Assembly (NCBI GenBank): GCA_037178855.1
Contig: JASJZC010000001.1
Span: 2,170,001 to 2,234,000, forward strand
Reading direction: 5' to 3'
DNA length: 64,000 bases
Source of the DNA: Oscheius sp. JU75
Lineage: Eukaryota > Nematoda > Chromadorea > Rhabditida > Rhabditidae
The position numbers and the translations under genes are program-made. Shown here piece by piece: positions 1 through 11,653 of this stretch; positions within the stretch are counted from its first letter, which is position 1, and every line of letters starts with the position of its first letter. Below the pieces are notes generated by a model, which was not told the origin of the DNA, searched no databases, and saw only the letters and a list, made by a program, of their open reading frames with translations.

Positions 1-76
1 GAGACAGAGAGACACAGCTGCAGAAAGACAGTGGGACAGAGAGACACAGACGGACAATTACAAGGGAGATTTTCAG

Positions 77-1314
77 ATTCTACCTTGAGCAAAACCAGTA
101 CCCCAGCAGTATCCTCCAGTCTACCTTCTCCGACCCTCATCGAACAGGTTTCATCCTCTAAAGAGTGTCTGTCAGAAGGAGACTTCAACTGGCTCAGTCG
201 AGTGGACACTAAGACTGTAAGTCTCTCCCATACTGTCTCGTTATTTCTACTTTCAGCTTCTGTTCCTCTGCTACCTCGTTCTTGGATACAAAAGCTTACT
301 GTCTCTCCTCAAAGAGAACATCGATGTGGCGGAAAAGCTAGAGGCTGACCATTGGTCAATCCTAGTATCTCTAGCCGTTAGAGACCAACAGATGCGGAGA
401 GATCTAGTAGGAAGTCAAGTAGTCAAGGAGGTCCTGGAGACTCTGAGACTGTCTCTCTTCCTCTCTGTCCCCTCTGGAGAGAAGACTCCGTCTCCGAGAG
501 CCAGTATCTCTAAAAGAGCAGCCCCACCCCCGATCTACAGCTGGATTGTGGATTCCTCTGGGTAGCGCAGATTTTTTAGGGGAAACTGCATAGTTTCAGG
601 GCTTGTCTCATCTGTACCCTGCCTCTACAGACACAGGTCAAGGGGGAGGAGCTCATGGTTACTAGCTACCATTGTGGTAAGTCGACTGTCTGTGTCTCTG
701 TGTTTCTCTATCTCTCTCTCTCTTGGTGTTTTTGAAATCCATAAGAAAAAAAAGACATAGCAAAGGGCTAACCTGTCGCCTTTGCACTCGTTGTTCCACA
801 GCCTTCCTTGTAGTCCAGAGTTTAGAAGCCGTTGCACTGCCAGTGGTCATCACAAGGCATTAGTTGGTGCGCTGGTAAACTGTCTTCAAACTAGACGCTT
901 CCAAAGGCGGCTGTGGTAGAGGTAGTCCTAACATCGTAGGTCCTGGCGCAGTGGATCCAGAAGCGACAACTGAACCCTGTCCTCCAGGCCAGTGTAAGGG
1001 ACGGCGAAGCTGGTTGTTCTCTAGATTGCTGCGAGAATCTAAGGGTAATATGTCCTGGCAAGTCAGGGGAGATGGCTTCACTGCGAGCTGTGCAGCGACA
1101 ACTGACTGTTGTCTCTGTTCTTGATTCTACCGTAGCGACTCTCTATCTCTCTGTCTCTCTGCTTCACAGCCATTTTTCAGGTCACACTTACCACTCCAAG
1201 TGTCTCTCTGGGAAGACCTACTGTGTCGCTTGCCGTGTTAGAGCCCGAAAGATGTCAGCTCTGAACTCTCCCACAGCCCAACGAGCTGCCGTAACCCGTC
1301 CAATCAAGAAGTAA
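77..1314 (+). CDS. C-terminal part of a RING-tailed VPS8/VPS41-like protein (5' end off window)
   Basis: Exons read as 77-216, 257-561, 600-676 and 1181-1314 with all phases agreeing and a TAA stop at 1312-1314. The first 76 bases are intron (GAGACA-type repeat) ending TTTTCAG. The protein is helical and leucine-rich, then closes with a RING-like finger: C-L-I-C encoded just after 600, then Y-H-C-G-H-T-Y-H-S-K-C-L across the 676/1181 junction, then Y-C-V-A-C, followed by a basic tail ending R-P-I-K-K. A helical body plus a C-terminal RING is the architecture of CORVET/HOPS tethering subunits (VPS8, VPS41, VPS18, VPS11), which act on endosomes and lysosomes. I infer a VPS8/VPS41 type but the solenoid sequence visible is too short to name the subunit. 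The 504 nt last intron carries a dispersed repeat. A poly(A) signal lies at 1557. Other RING-tailed scaffold proteins are possible. Confidence 0.5.
1046..1168 (+). repeat. dispersed repeat C in the VPS-like gene intron
   Basis: ATGTCCTGGCAAGTCAGGGG, then GACTGTTGTCTCTGTTCTTG, then CTACCGTAGCGACTCTC leading into TCTCTGTC. It lies in intron 677-1180; related copies are at 4085-4170, 6060-6184 and 11830-11944. Confidence 0.65.
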
Positions 1315-1712
1315 CCGTCGCGTCGCATCCAAAATACTCCCTTGCGTACTGCTAGGACCCAGCTGTTATAACCACGTGCTCTATTTTTAGCCTGTAAATT
1401 CTAACCCCCGTACCTCATCTGATCTCTCAGAACTTTAGTCGCATTTCTTCTGTACTTTTTTTGTGTAAGTATTGTATTGGGACGCTATCTTTCTGCTTGC
1501 CTTGAGATATCACGAGTTTTTGCCCAACGTTGCTGTTTTCCCTCTCGCCTCTAGTCAATAAAGTTATCTGTTCTTTATTAATTTCCTTTGGAAATGGATG
1601 GGATCCGTTAAATGCCATTCTCTGTCTCCTTGTGTCCTTGTACGTCTGTCTCTCTGTCTCTTTTTGCTTTGACTAGTTCTCTATCATAGACAAACTTTTA
1701 GGACTAGAGTGT
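1315..1712 (+). other. 3' UTR of the VPS-like gene and spacer before YOS1
   Basis: About 400 bp without coding signal. It holds the AATAAA at 1557-1562 for the upstream gene, a short TCTCTGTC tract near 1640-1665, and an acceptor-like ACTTTTAG at 1694-1701, 11 nt upstream of the YOS1 start. That acceptor suggests a spliced-leader addition site and so possible operon organisation. Confidence 0.5.
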
Positions 1713-2723
1713 ATGCTGTCCTTCTACGGCCTTCTGGAGGCGTCTCTTCTGATTCTGAACGGAATTGCCATCTTGCACAGAGAGAGATTCTTAAAGAAGT
1801 ACGGTCTCGGAGCCCCATCCCACTCTTTTGATTCGGAACCCGGGGTCAAGACCCAAGTCATCAACTTGATCTGTGCCGTGCAGACTGTTATGCGCAGTGA
1901 GTCTCTTCTCTTTCATTTTTCTTTGTTTTTTTTTCGGTAGAGGAGATAGCGATCGGTGGAATGGGACGGGGTTTTCAGAGAGAGAAACACACGGGACAGT
2001 TCTCGGAAGAGTGAGACATTGCTGGCTTTGAGCCCTTGTAGTGATCAGATAGCAAAAAAACAATGGACAGCAACAATAGGGAATAGACGAGTGTGGGAGC
2101 TGCGTAGTATTGACAGTGGAAAAAAAACAGAAAATCTTGTGAGGAGACCCAGAAATAGAGACAGAGGCAGAGAGAACAGATTGGTAGACTTTAAAACTAC
2201 CCGCTGAGCCCCACCTGTACCGTCTCAACAAATGGCCTGCCGAGACTTTTTTCTAGGTGGTTCTCTTGCATTAAAGCGTGAAATTATTCCGCCTTTTACT
2301 AAAGATTCCGTGCAAATGGAAGCTATTTCCCCTCGGAGCGGGAAATAAGACAAACTCCTGTAGTGATGTGTTATGTTCTGTGTTCTTAAACGCATGAAGA
2401 CCACAGAAAGAGGAGAGCAAGAACTTAAGAACTTTGTCTGATTGAATACGACTGAGAGTTAGCCCTTTGACATGAAAGGACTAACGCGTTACACCAATGA
2501 GAGACAGATAGACATGGTAAAGTTGACAGATAAGGACAGGCAGGGACAGGGTGAGTGATAGTCCAAAAGTTTGGTCATCTAGAGCATTCCCTGAGCAACT
2601 ACCCTCGTAAAAGGCTGTAATTTTATCTTTCAACCTCTTTCAGTCTGTTGAAACCTATCACTTCCAGTGCCCTTGATCGCCGTCAACATTCTTGTCGTCG
2701 TCTTCAAGCTCGTTCTCGGTTGA
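1713..2723 (+). CDS. IER3IP1: YOS1 / IER3IP1 homologue, small ER-Golgi membrane protein
   Basis: Two exons, 1713-1896 and 2668-2723, give 79 residues against 82 in human. The N-terminal segment has a hydrophobic stretch followed by the family hallmark L-H-R-E-R-F-L-K-K-Y-G-L-G and then E-P-G-V-K-T-Q-V-I-N-L-I. The second exon supplies M-P-L-I-A-V-N-I-L-V-V-V-F-K-L-V-L-G and TGA, matching the second membrane helix and terminal glycine of the family. YOS1-type proteins are needed for ER-to-Golgi vesicle transport. The 771 nt intron ends at a weak acceptor (CTTCCAG, 2667). A much stronger one (CCTCTTTCAG, 2643) lies 24 nt earlier, but using it gives an immediate stop and loses the second helix. 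The TGA is 3 nt upstream of the MAEA start codon. Confidence 0.88.
2634..2643 (+). promoter_or_regulatory. strong 3' splice site, candidate trans-splice site for MAEA
   Basis: A long pyrimidine run ends in CTCTTTCAG at 2643. For YOS1 it is the wrong acceptor, because it puts a stop codon in frame after two codons. For MAEA it would give an 83 nt leader that overlaps the YOS1 last exon. I infer it is where the MAEA transcript receives its 5' end. RNA evidence is absent. Confidence 0.45.
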
Positions 2724-2726
2724 AGG

Positions 2727-4366
2727 ATGTCAAAGATGCCCAAACCTCAAGATCTCATCGCCGCCTTCGAATACCCGACCCTCAAAATCCCTTACGAGGT
2801 TTTGAACCAGGGCTACCGAAACCTTCATCGAGACATGGAGACCAAGAAGTCCAATGTTCGAAAGACTTGCGAGAAACTACTGGCTCATTTTGGGACAGAG
2901 GGCAATGAGCCGATCGAGGTCGATGAGGTGGGATTTTGGAATTTCCGCCTTTTTTGAGAGTACAGTTCAGATCCGTCAAGATTTCCTCGATGCCTATGAG
3001 GCTTGGAAGAAGTTCCAGGACTCTGTCAGAGCTGCCATGGCACAGATGGACTGGTACACGGAGAGTCTTCTCAATACGACTGCCAGACTCCGACTGGAAG
3101 TCTACCCAAAACCGAATGAGACGGAACTCTGTCGATGGAAGATTGACAGAGACAGGACGAGTCGACTGATCTGCTCGTATCTGTTGAGATGTGGGCGGTT
3201 AAAGACTGCTCATTTGCTAGCGAAAAAGATTGACATCTTGCCGGCGAATGTTCACGAAATTACGCAGTTTGAGATGGCTCAGTCGGTAGGTTGACAGAGT
3301 GACAGTGACAGTGACTGTTTCAGGTCTACGACTCTATCAAATCCCGTGACACTTCCCTTGTCCACTCTTGGATCACTGAACATCGTCAGAAGCTGCGCAA
3401 GATGAAGAGCAAGCTGGAGCTGGCTGTCCGAATCCAGGACACGATCTCTCTGCTCCAGAAGGGTCAGCGCCTAGAGGCTTTGAAGTATGCCAGAGAGCAC
3501 CTACGATTGGATGGAACCCACGAATTGACGGCCGACGATGTCAAGGAGGTCAACCAGGTCTGGGCACTAGTTGGACTCGGTCGAGCCACCAAAATTGTCC
3601 CCTACTCCACGCTGATGGAACATAATCGCTATGAGAGTCTGGCAGAACTGTTTAAAGAAGAGTTCTGGAGGTTATTCGACGTAGGTGAAGAGTCTAGTCA
3701 ATCCTCACGTACAGTTTCAGCTCCCATATCAGTCCGCCTTCTCGCTATCGCTGCAATGTGGACTGGCTGCTTACAAAACACCGCAGTGTACTCCAGGAGG
3801 CAATAGTAAATGTATTACGTGCCAGACGACAGTCTTTCCATTGGCTGATGGTCTTCCTCATGCTCATACTGGACTCTCGATGTGAGTTGGCTGTCCCCCA
3901 GTCTCTAACAAGCTTTTCTGTCTCTCTGTCTCTTGTCTCGTTGATTTTCAGTCTAATCCTCTAACCAATTCCCTGTAGAAATTTTCTAACAAAAAAGTAG
4001 CAAACGCTTGACTAAGCTGTATCCTAATCGTCATCTCAATCCTATGTCGAGTAGGTTCCACCGTAGACTGCCGTCTTCCAATTAGGCATGTCGCACGTCG
4101 GACAGTCCCAGTTCTTGTATCTACCGGTGCGACTGTCTCTCTGTCTTTCTGTCTCTCTGTCCCAACCTCTCCTATTTTCCAGAGTCCGATGCGCCTTCTC
4201 CGGCGAACTGATCAATGAAGACAACCCACCCTGGATGGTACCCAAGACGGGTCGTGTTTATGGCGAACAGTCGCTAGCCAGACTGACTCGGGACGACAAG
4301 TTCCATTGCATTGCCACAGACGAATGGGTAGCCCGAAAAGATCTTCTCCGCTTGTATATTTTGTAG
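2727..4366 (+). CDS. MAEA: MAEA / GID9-type E3 ubiquitin ligase subunit (CTLH complex)
   Basis: Exons 2727-2927, 2971-3285, 3324-3680, 3721-3881 and 4183-4366 give 405 residues (human 396). The N-terminus has the family's E-Y-P-T-L-K-I-P-Y-E motif. The middle has the LisH/CTLH helices (L-L-R-C-G near residue 150; S-W-I-T-E-H-R-Q-K-L-R then L-E-L-A-V-R-I-Q-D). The C-terminus is the degenerate RING: S-K-C-I-T-C-Q, then R-C-A-F-S-G-E-L-I-N-E-D-N-P-P and V-Y-G-E-Q-S-L. MAEA with RMND5 forms the catalytic RING pair of the CTLH/GID ubiquitin ligase, which controls metabolic enzymes and cell-cycle factors. The last intron (301 nt) contains a dispersed repeat. AATAAA follows at 4373. YOS1 lies 3 nt upstream, and the YccV gene starts 107 nt downstream of the stop. 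Confidence 0.95.
4085..4170 (+). repeat. dispersed repeat C (3' half) in the MAEA last intron
   Basis: GTTCTTGTATCTACCGGTGC, then GACTGTCTCTCTGTC, matches the end of the 1046-1168 copy. The first half is not recognisable. Confidence 0.5.
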
Positions 4367-4372
4367 TTTGTA

Positions 4373-4378
4373 AATAAA
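4373..4378 (+). terminator. poly(A) signal of MAEA
   Basis: AATAAA 6 nt after the MAEA stop. About 95 nt later is the acceptor of the next gene, the spacing expected inside a trans-spliced operon. Confidence 0.6.
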
Positions 4379-4461
4379 ACATCTTTACACATATTTGGCG
4401 TCGCTCTTGACCGGATTCTTACCAGAACTATCTCATTCCAACTTGTTTCTATGGACAGCTC

Positions 4462-4471
4462 TTTCTTTCAG
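4462..4471 (+). promoter_or_regulatory. candidate trans-splice acceptor before the YccV gene
   Basis: CTTTCTTTCAG ends 2 nt before the start codon at 4474, with no coding exon or donor in frame in the 107 nt since the MAEA stop. This is the arrangement of a downstream operon gene in nematodes. Spliced-leader addition is inferred. Confidence 0.5.
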
Positions 4472-4473
4472 CA

Positions 4474-5905
4474 ATGGACAACGTCCACCCTGGAGTGGTT
4501 ATAGTCGCCCTATTGGCAGCTGTACCGCTCCAGTACTACCTCAGCCCGTCGTCTACCTCGGATATCAAGTACTACCTGCAACGGTAAGGAACTCCATACT
4601 ATCTCTCTGTCTGATGACTACCTGTGTTGCAACCATGACTCTGTTTCCTCGACGCTTGACTCTCTGTCCCAGACCCCTTGACTCTCTGTTCGCTAACCCT
4701 GATCCTTGTATTCAGACTAAAGTATCTCGACCAAATGCTCTGTATGTCTCTTGACTTCCTCTGACTATGAGTGTCTGTTCAACTCCTGCACTGAACCTGC
4801 TATCCTCGCTCATACCCAGACCAAGACCGTTGCGAAACCTTTGGCTCCCGTGACTCTCTGCTCTGGATACTATAACTTTCTGTACTCACGACTCTTTGTC
4901 CCTATACTTTCTCTTATGTCTCTCGTTCCTCGACTCTTGATTATGTGTCGAATACTCACTGCCTCTGAGTTCCTTGTCCAGTGACTCTCTCCCTGTTCTC
5001 TTTCATTAAAACTGACACTTTTAGGGTGACAGATACTGTAATGAAGACCTCCTCTAGTTTCGGCATCACTCTTCCTGGCTACAAGGATCGGTACAAAACC
5101 GACGATGATGAAAAGGTTGATCCGAAATATGAGAGCTCAAACTTTTTCGCGGGTAAACAAATTTTCTAGTGCTTCTATATCATTTTCAGGCTCTGAAGAG
5201 ATCAGAGAACGTCCTCCGGGTCTCCATTTCCGGGTCGGAGATGTGGTCAGACACAAGCAACGTGGCTACCGAGCTGCCATAATTGGATGGGACCCTGTGG
5301 CTAAGGCTCCGAAGGAGTGGTTGGCCAGGGTGCATGGAGAGAATCCTGTAAGTACGAAAAAAATATTTCACTAGGTTGGGGGTCGAACCCAGTCCGTTTG
5401 AGCAGTAATCCGCCGCTTTGCCACGCGGCCAGGTTGCAATGCCTCAACCCTGTCGCACCCATATCATCTCGACACGCTTCGCGCATGACCTTTGCTCGTT
5501 TCCGAAGTGTCTTCACCTAAATTAGGTCCTAATTTTTGAGGTATCAATAAGTTTCGACCTAGCGAAAGCAGTGGTTGATCAAATTTTGGAAAGCTCTCCC
5601 TTTGAGGAGAGCAATATGGATTTTTATCTTGTCTATTACATTGAACCGTATCTTCAGGAATGGACGACACAGCCAAACTACGCCATTCTGGTCGATGAGA
5701 AAGACAGAGCCATTCCCCAGTTGGCCTACGTCCCACAGGAAAAACTGGAACTCGCCTCGGAGACCATAAACCACTTTTTGGGAAGAAAATACTTTGAGAG
5801 ATGGGACCTAGAGAAGAAAAGGTAATATTTCCGTTGATTTTCGATCCGATCGCCTTCAGATATGTGGTCCGTCCGCCTCTCAAGAGGTTCTATCCGGATG
5901 ATTGA
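4474..5905 (+). CDS. YccV-like (hemimethylated DNA-binding domain) protein
   Basis: Exons 4474-4583, 4716-4741, 5033-5152, 5190-5347, 5658-5821 and 5860-5905 give 207 residues in consistent phase. Residues about 5-20 are hydrophobic (V-V-I-V-A-L-L-A-A-V), possibly a signal anchor. The C-terminal half is a YccV/HspQ-type beta domain: F-R-V-G-D-V-V-R-H-K-Q-R-G-Y-R-A-A-I-I-G-W-D-P, then P-N-Y-A-I-L-V-D, then I-P-Q-L-A-Y-V-P-Q-E-K-L. In animals this domain is best known at the end of the F-box protein FBXO21; here there is no F-box. Bacterial HspQ binds hemimethylated DNA or serves as a Lon specificity factor, but the animal function is unclear. Intron 5348-5657 contains a complete SINE-like repeat. 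Exon 2 (26 nt) and the acceptor at 5032 are the least certain parts. Confidence 0.85.
5369..5615 (-). repeat. SINE-like repeat A, copy 1, inside a YccV-gene intron
   Basis: The minus strand carries a shared body (5615 down to about 5450) followed by a tRNA-like stretch, with box A-like TGGCAAAGCGG and box B-like GGTTCGACCCC, and an A/T-rich tail near 5370. The body is shared with 13012-13185 and 30830-30997, including TTGATCAAATTTTGGAAAGC and the self-complementary CTCTCC/GGAGAG at the end. It lies wholly within intron 5348-5657, so its insertion explains that intron's length. Confidence 0.8.
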
Positions 5906-6654
5906 ACCAGAAAAATGACAAAATACTGAATCTGTATATTCTCTTCGGCGGGTAGTCATCTTCCGGTTACTTTCGCTAGATACTTTCACACATTCCGTGC
6001 CTTTATTGGTTTGTACATGTACAAAATAAAGATTTCTATTGGTAGTGGTACTGAACTGAGAAAATGGAGACAGAGACGGATTAACTGACAGATAGTCGCT
6101 ATGACAACAACAAAGACAGCAGTCCGCTGTCATTGCACCGTTGGCACTGAAGCCCCTGGCTTCCCAGGACATGTTACCCAATTAGATTTTCATAGCTATA
6201 GCTATAGCTCCCTTGGACAATTAACTTGTTGAAAGGAACAAGAGCAAAGTTGGAAACCAAAGTGCAATAAATCCATTCAGAAAAGTCGAGCTACCCGAGG
6301 ACTGCTGCTGCTCCCAGTGAAGTTACCGTAGCCGTAAAGGACGAGACTGGTCAAGAGTGCTACCATAAAAACAATAGCTGCTGAATTTTGGACTTACGAC
6401 TACACGGAAAAAAACCGAGTCGGAACCCTAAGGAGACATGGTAGTCACGTTTTTTCTGTGAACTTCTAAGCTACCAAGAGAGACAGGGAGACGCCACGAT
6501 TTTGACGACCTGAATTCGATCTCCGTGGATCACAACCTTTTTTCCAAGCTACTCTTTCTAATACCTTCCAATACTTCCCCAATTCAAAAATCTAACCTTC
6601 GTGGTTTCGATCACAAGCGAAAAGCTGTATAGACAAGCGACAAAAGTTTATTCT
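5906..6654. other. spacer between convergent YccV and COMMD4 genes
   Basis: No coding signal is recognised. AATAAA at 6025-6030 fits the YccV gene and TTTATT at 6647-6652 is the COMMD4 poly(A) signal on the minus strand, only 3 nt past its stop. A repeat C copy lies at 6060-6184 and TAGCTATAGCTATAGC-type short palindromes sit at 6192-6208. Confidence 0.6.
6060..6184 (-). repeat. dispersed repeat C, minus-strand copy
   Basis: On the minus strand it reads ATGTCCTGGGAAGCCAGGGG, then a GACTGCTGTCTTTGTT core, then AGCGACTATCTGTC leading into TCTCTGTC. The same order of blocks is found at 1046-1168, and in part at 4085-4170 and 11830-11944. Confidence 0.6.
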
Positions 6655-7868
6655 TTAAAACTTCTGCTTAATCAAGCTGTCGATCCTGCGCAGCTCTGAA
6701 ACTTCTCTTTTCTCAACCAAACAACCCTCTCACCTTCACAAAAGTCTCCAAAAGTAGCCTGTCCAAAGCTGTAAGTCACTGGTTTTTCTCCAATCTTTCC
6801 AGTGAGTCTCACGCCTCCACCTTCACCATTTTCCACCCTCTCCAGATCAAAATTAGGCTCTAAAAATCACTAAAGATTATTAGAATTGACTCACTTTTCA
6901 TCAAATTTTGCACCTGGCGCTCTTTGATCTCTTCTCTTGCCTTTGCATAGACCCTTGCCAACATTTTGCTGTGCTCCGGAGGCAGACCCAATAGACAGAG
7001 TTCACTGTCTAAATCCTCCGGAGCACAGCCATATCCGGCTGATTTTTGGAGAATGAATCTGACGATTAGGAAAATCCTTCTGAGGGCTTGGGTATCTGAA
7101 CCTTTTTGGTTAGGGTACGCAGAAAAACTGACCTAGATCGTTCGTGACAAAGTTCTGAAGAGAAGAGTCGGCCGTTTCGGGCTCAGATATTGATAATAGG
7201 TAGTCAGCTCCAAGTTGACAGATTCCTCGATATTTTATCGCTGACTGAAATCGATTAAGGGACTGTACTGTGTATTTTTCCCTAGGTCCTTTTTCTAACG
7301 ACTAGCGTGCGCTAAGACTCACTTTGACTCGAATTTTTGGTCCAACTTTGACTTTCCAGTTCTGCGATGTTCTACTGAGTTGTAGATCTGGATCTCCTCT
7401 ACAACTTTGTAGAGCACCGTTTAGTCTAATATTCGCTCCAATACCCCGAAAATGCGGAGAGAGGACAATCCAACGGCGCGCACCTCAAATAGACTACTCG
7501 ACAGTATATTTGAGCGGTTCTACAAAGTTGTAGAGCTGACCAAAATATAGTTTTTTTTGTAGAGCACGAGAGTCTTTAAATTCCATTTCTAGTAGTCGAA
7601 AGTAGCAAGATAAGCGCAGTTTATTTTGGCTGCCATGGTCTGGATCGACTTATTAGATTTGCCAACTCGTTATTACCAAAAATAGAACCAGAAAAGTACC
7701 TAAGCGAATAAATTAAGGCAAAAAAGAAAATTGTTAGTTGACCTTACCAGTTTTGACGAGGCAGCGATTTCGTTCAGGACAAAATCCGGGCAGTCCATGC
7801 CTCCGAGAAATCGGAATTTCTGAGAAAAAAAAACGTTTTAAGTTCGGCCCTGTTTCAGGTCCTACCAT
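6655..7868 (-). CDS. COMMD4: COMM domain-containing protein 4 homologue
   Basis: Six exons on the minus strand: 7868-7866 (just the ATG), 7819-7748, 7244-7133, 7095-6895, 6859-6734 and 6695-6655. They give 184 residues with every phase agreeing (human 199). The N-terminus K-F-R-F-L-G-G-M-D-C-P-D-F-V-L-N-E-I matches the start of COMMD4. A helical middle follows (F-I-L-Q-K-S-A-G-Y-G, then L-G-L-P-P-E-H-S-K), and the C-terminal COMM strand region ends E-L-R-R-I-D-S-L-I-K-Q-K-F. COMMD proteins form the Commander complex with CCDC22/CCDC93 and retriever for endosomal recycling and NF-kB control. The exons are too short to show as long open frames. The 503 nt intron 7747-7245 holds two foldback repeats. 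It shares a 220 bp upstream region with ZFR. Confidence 0.9.
7366..7420. repeat. foldback repeat B (COMMD4 intron, copy 1)
   Basis: Left arm ATGTTCTACTGAGTTGTAGA, short loop, right arm CTACAACTTTGTAGAGCACC. The arms pair with few mismatches. Confidence 0.8.
7515..7568. repeat. foldback repeat B (COMMD4 intron, copy 2)
   Basis: GGTTCTACAAAGTTGTAGAG on the left and TTGTAGAGCAC on the right. The left arm is complementary to the right arm of the neighbouring copy at 7366-7420, so the two copies together form a larger inverted pair. Confidence 0.65.
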
Positions 7869-8088
7869 TCTTTGTTGTTGTCCAGGAAAAGTTGACTATC
7901 AAAAGTATAAGAACCTTTGAATTCTTATTTGTTCCCCCAGTACGCAACGGTGCGTCAAGACCATATATTTATTGCGTACTTCCTTTTAGTTCTCTTAATT
8001 TCCTCTATTATTCCTATTCACAAATCTAGTTTTCCAGTTTTCCAGCCTCGTCCATGTGCATTTAGTCACCAGAATCAGCTGTTTGAAA
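7869..8088. promoter_or_regulatory. bidirectional promoter region of COMMD4 and ZFR
   Basis: Only 220 bp separate the two divergent start codons. It is A/T-rich with no coding signal. The COMMD4 first exon is just UTR plus ATG. No TATA box is obvious in either direction. Confidence 0.5.
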
Positions 8089-11457
<3,369 letters not shown>

Positions 11458-11653
11458 TCCTGTTGTTGAAATTTCCCTATGATCTGAGCTAGTCTAGATA
11501 ATTGAATTGTTTTTCATTATCGTTGTAAATGAAGCATTCACTTCATTCTATGGTAACCCGCTTGCAGTCAAATTGGCCGGTCTGTATTGGAGGTCGATTG
11601 GCTTGCGATCGTCGTAGAGTGTCGGGGCCTAGGCTCGAAGTATTCGAAGCTAG
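11458..11653. other. spacer between convergent ZFR and acetylcholine receptor genes
   Basis: Under 200 bp of 3' flanks. Nothing recognised beyond presumed UTRs. Confidence 0.4.

Noticed and set aside
1713-1940. YOS1 as a truncated pseudogene reading into its intron
   Set aside because: A second exon at 2668-2723 supplies the missing helix in the right phase and gives the family length.
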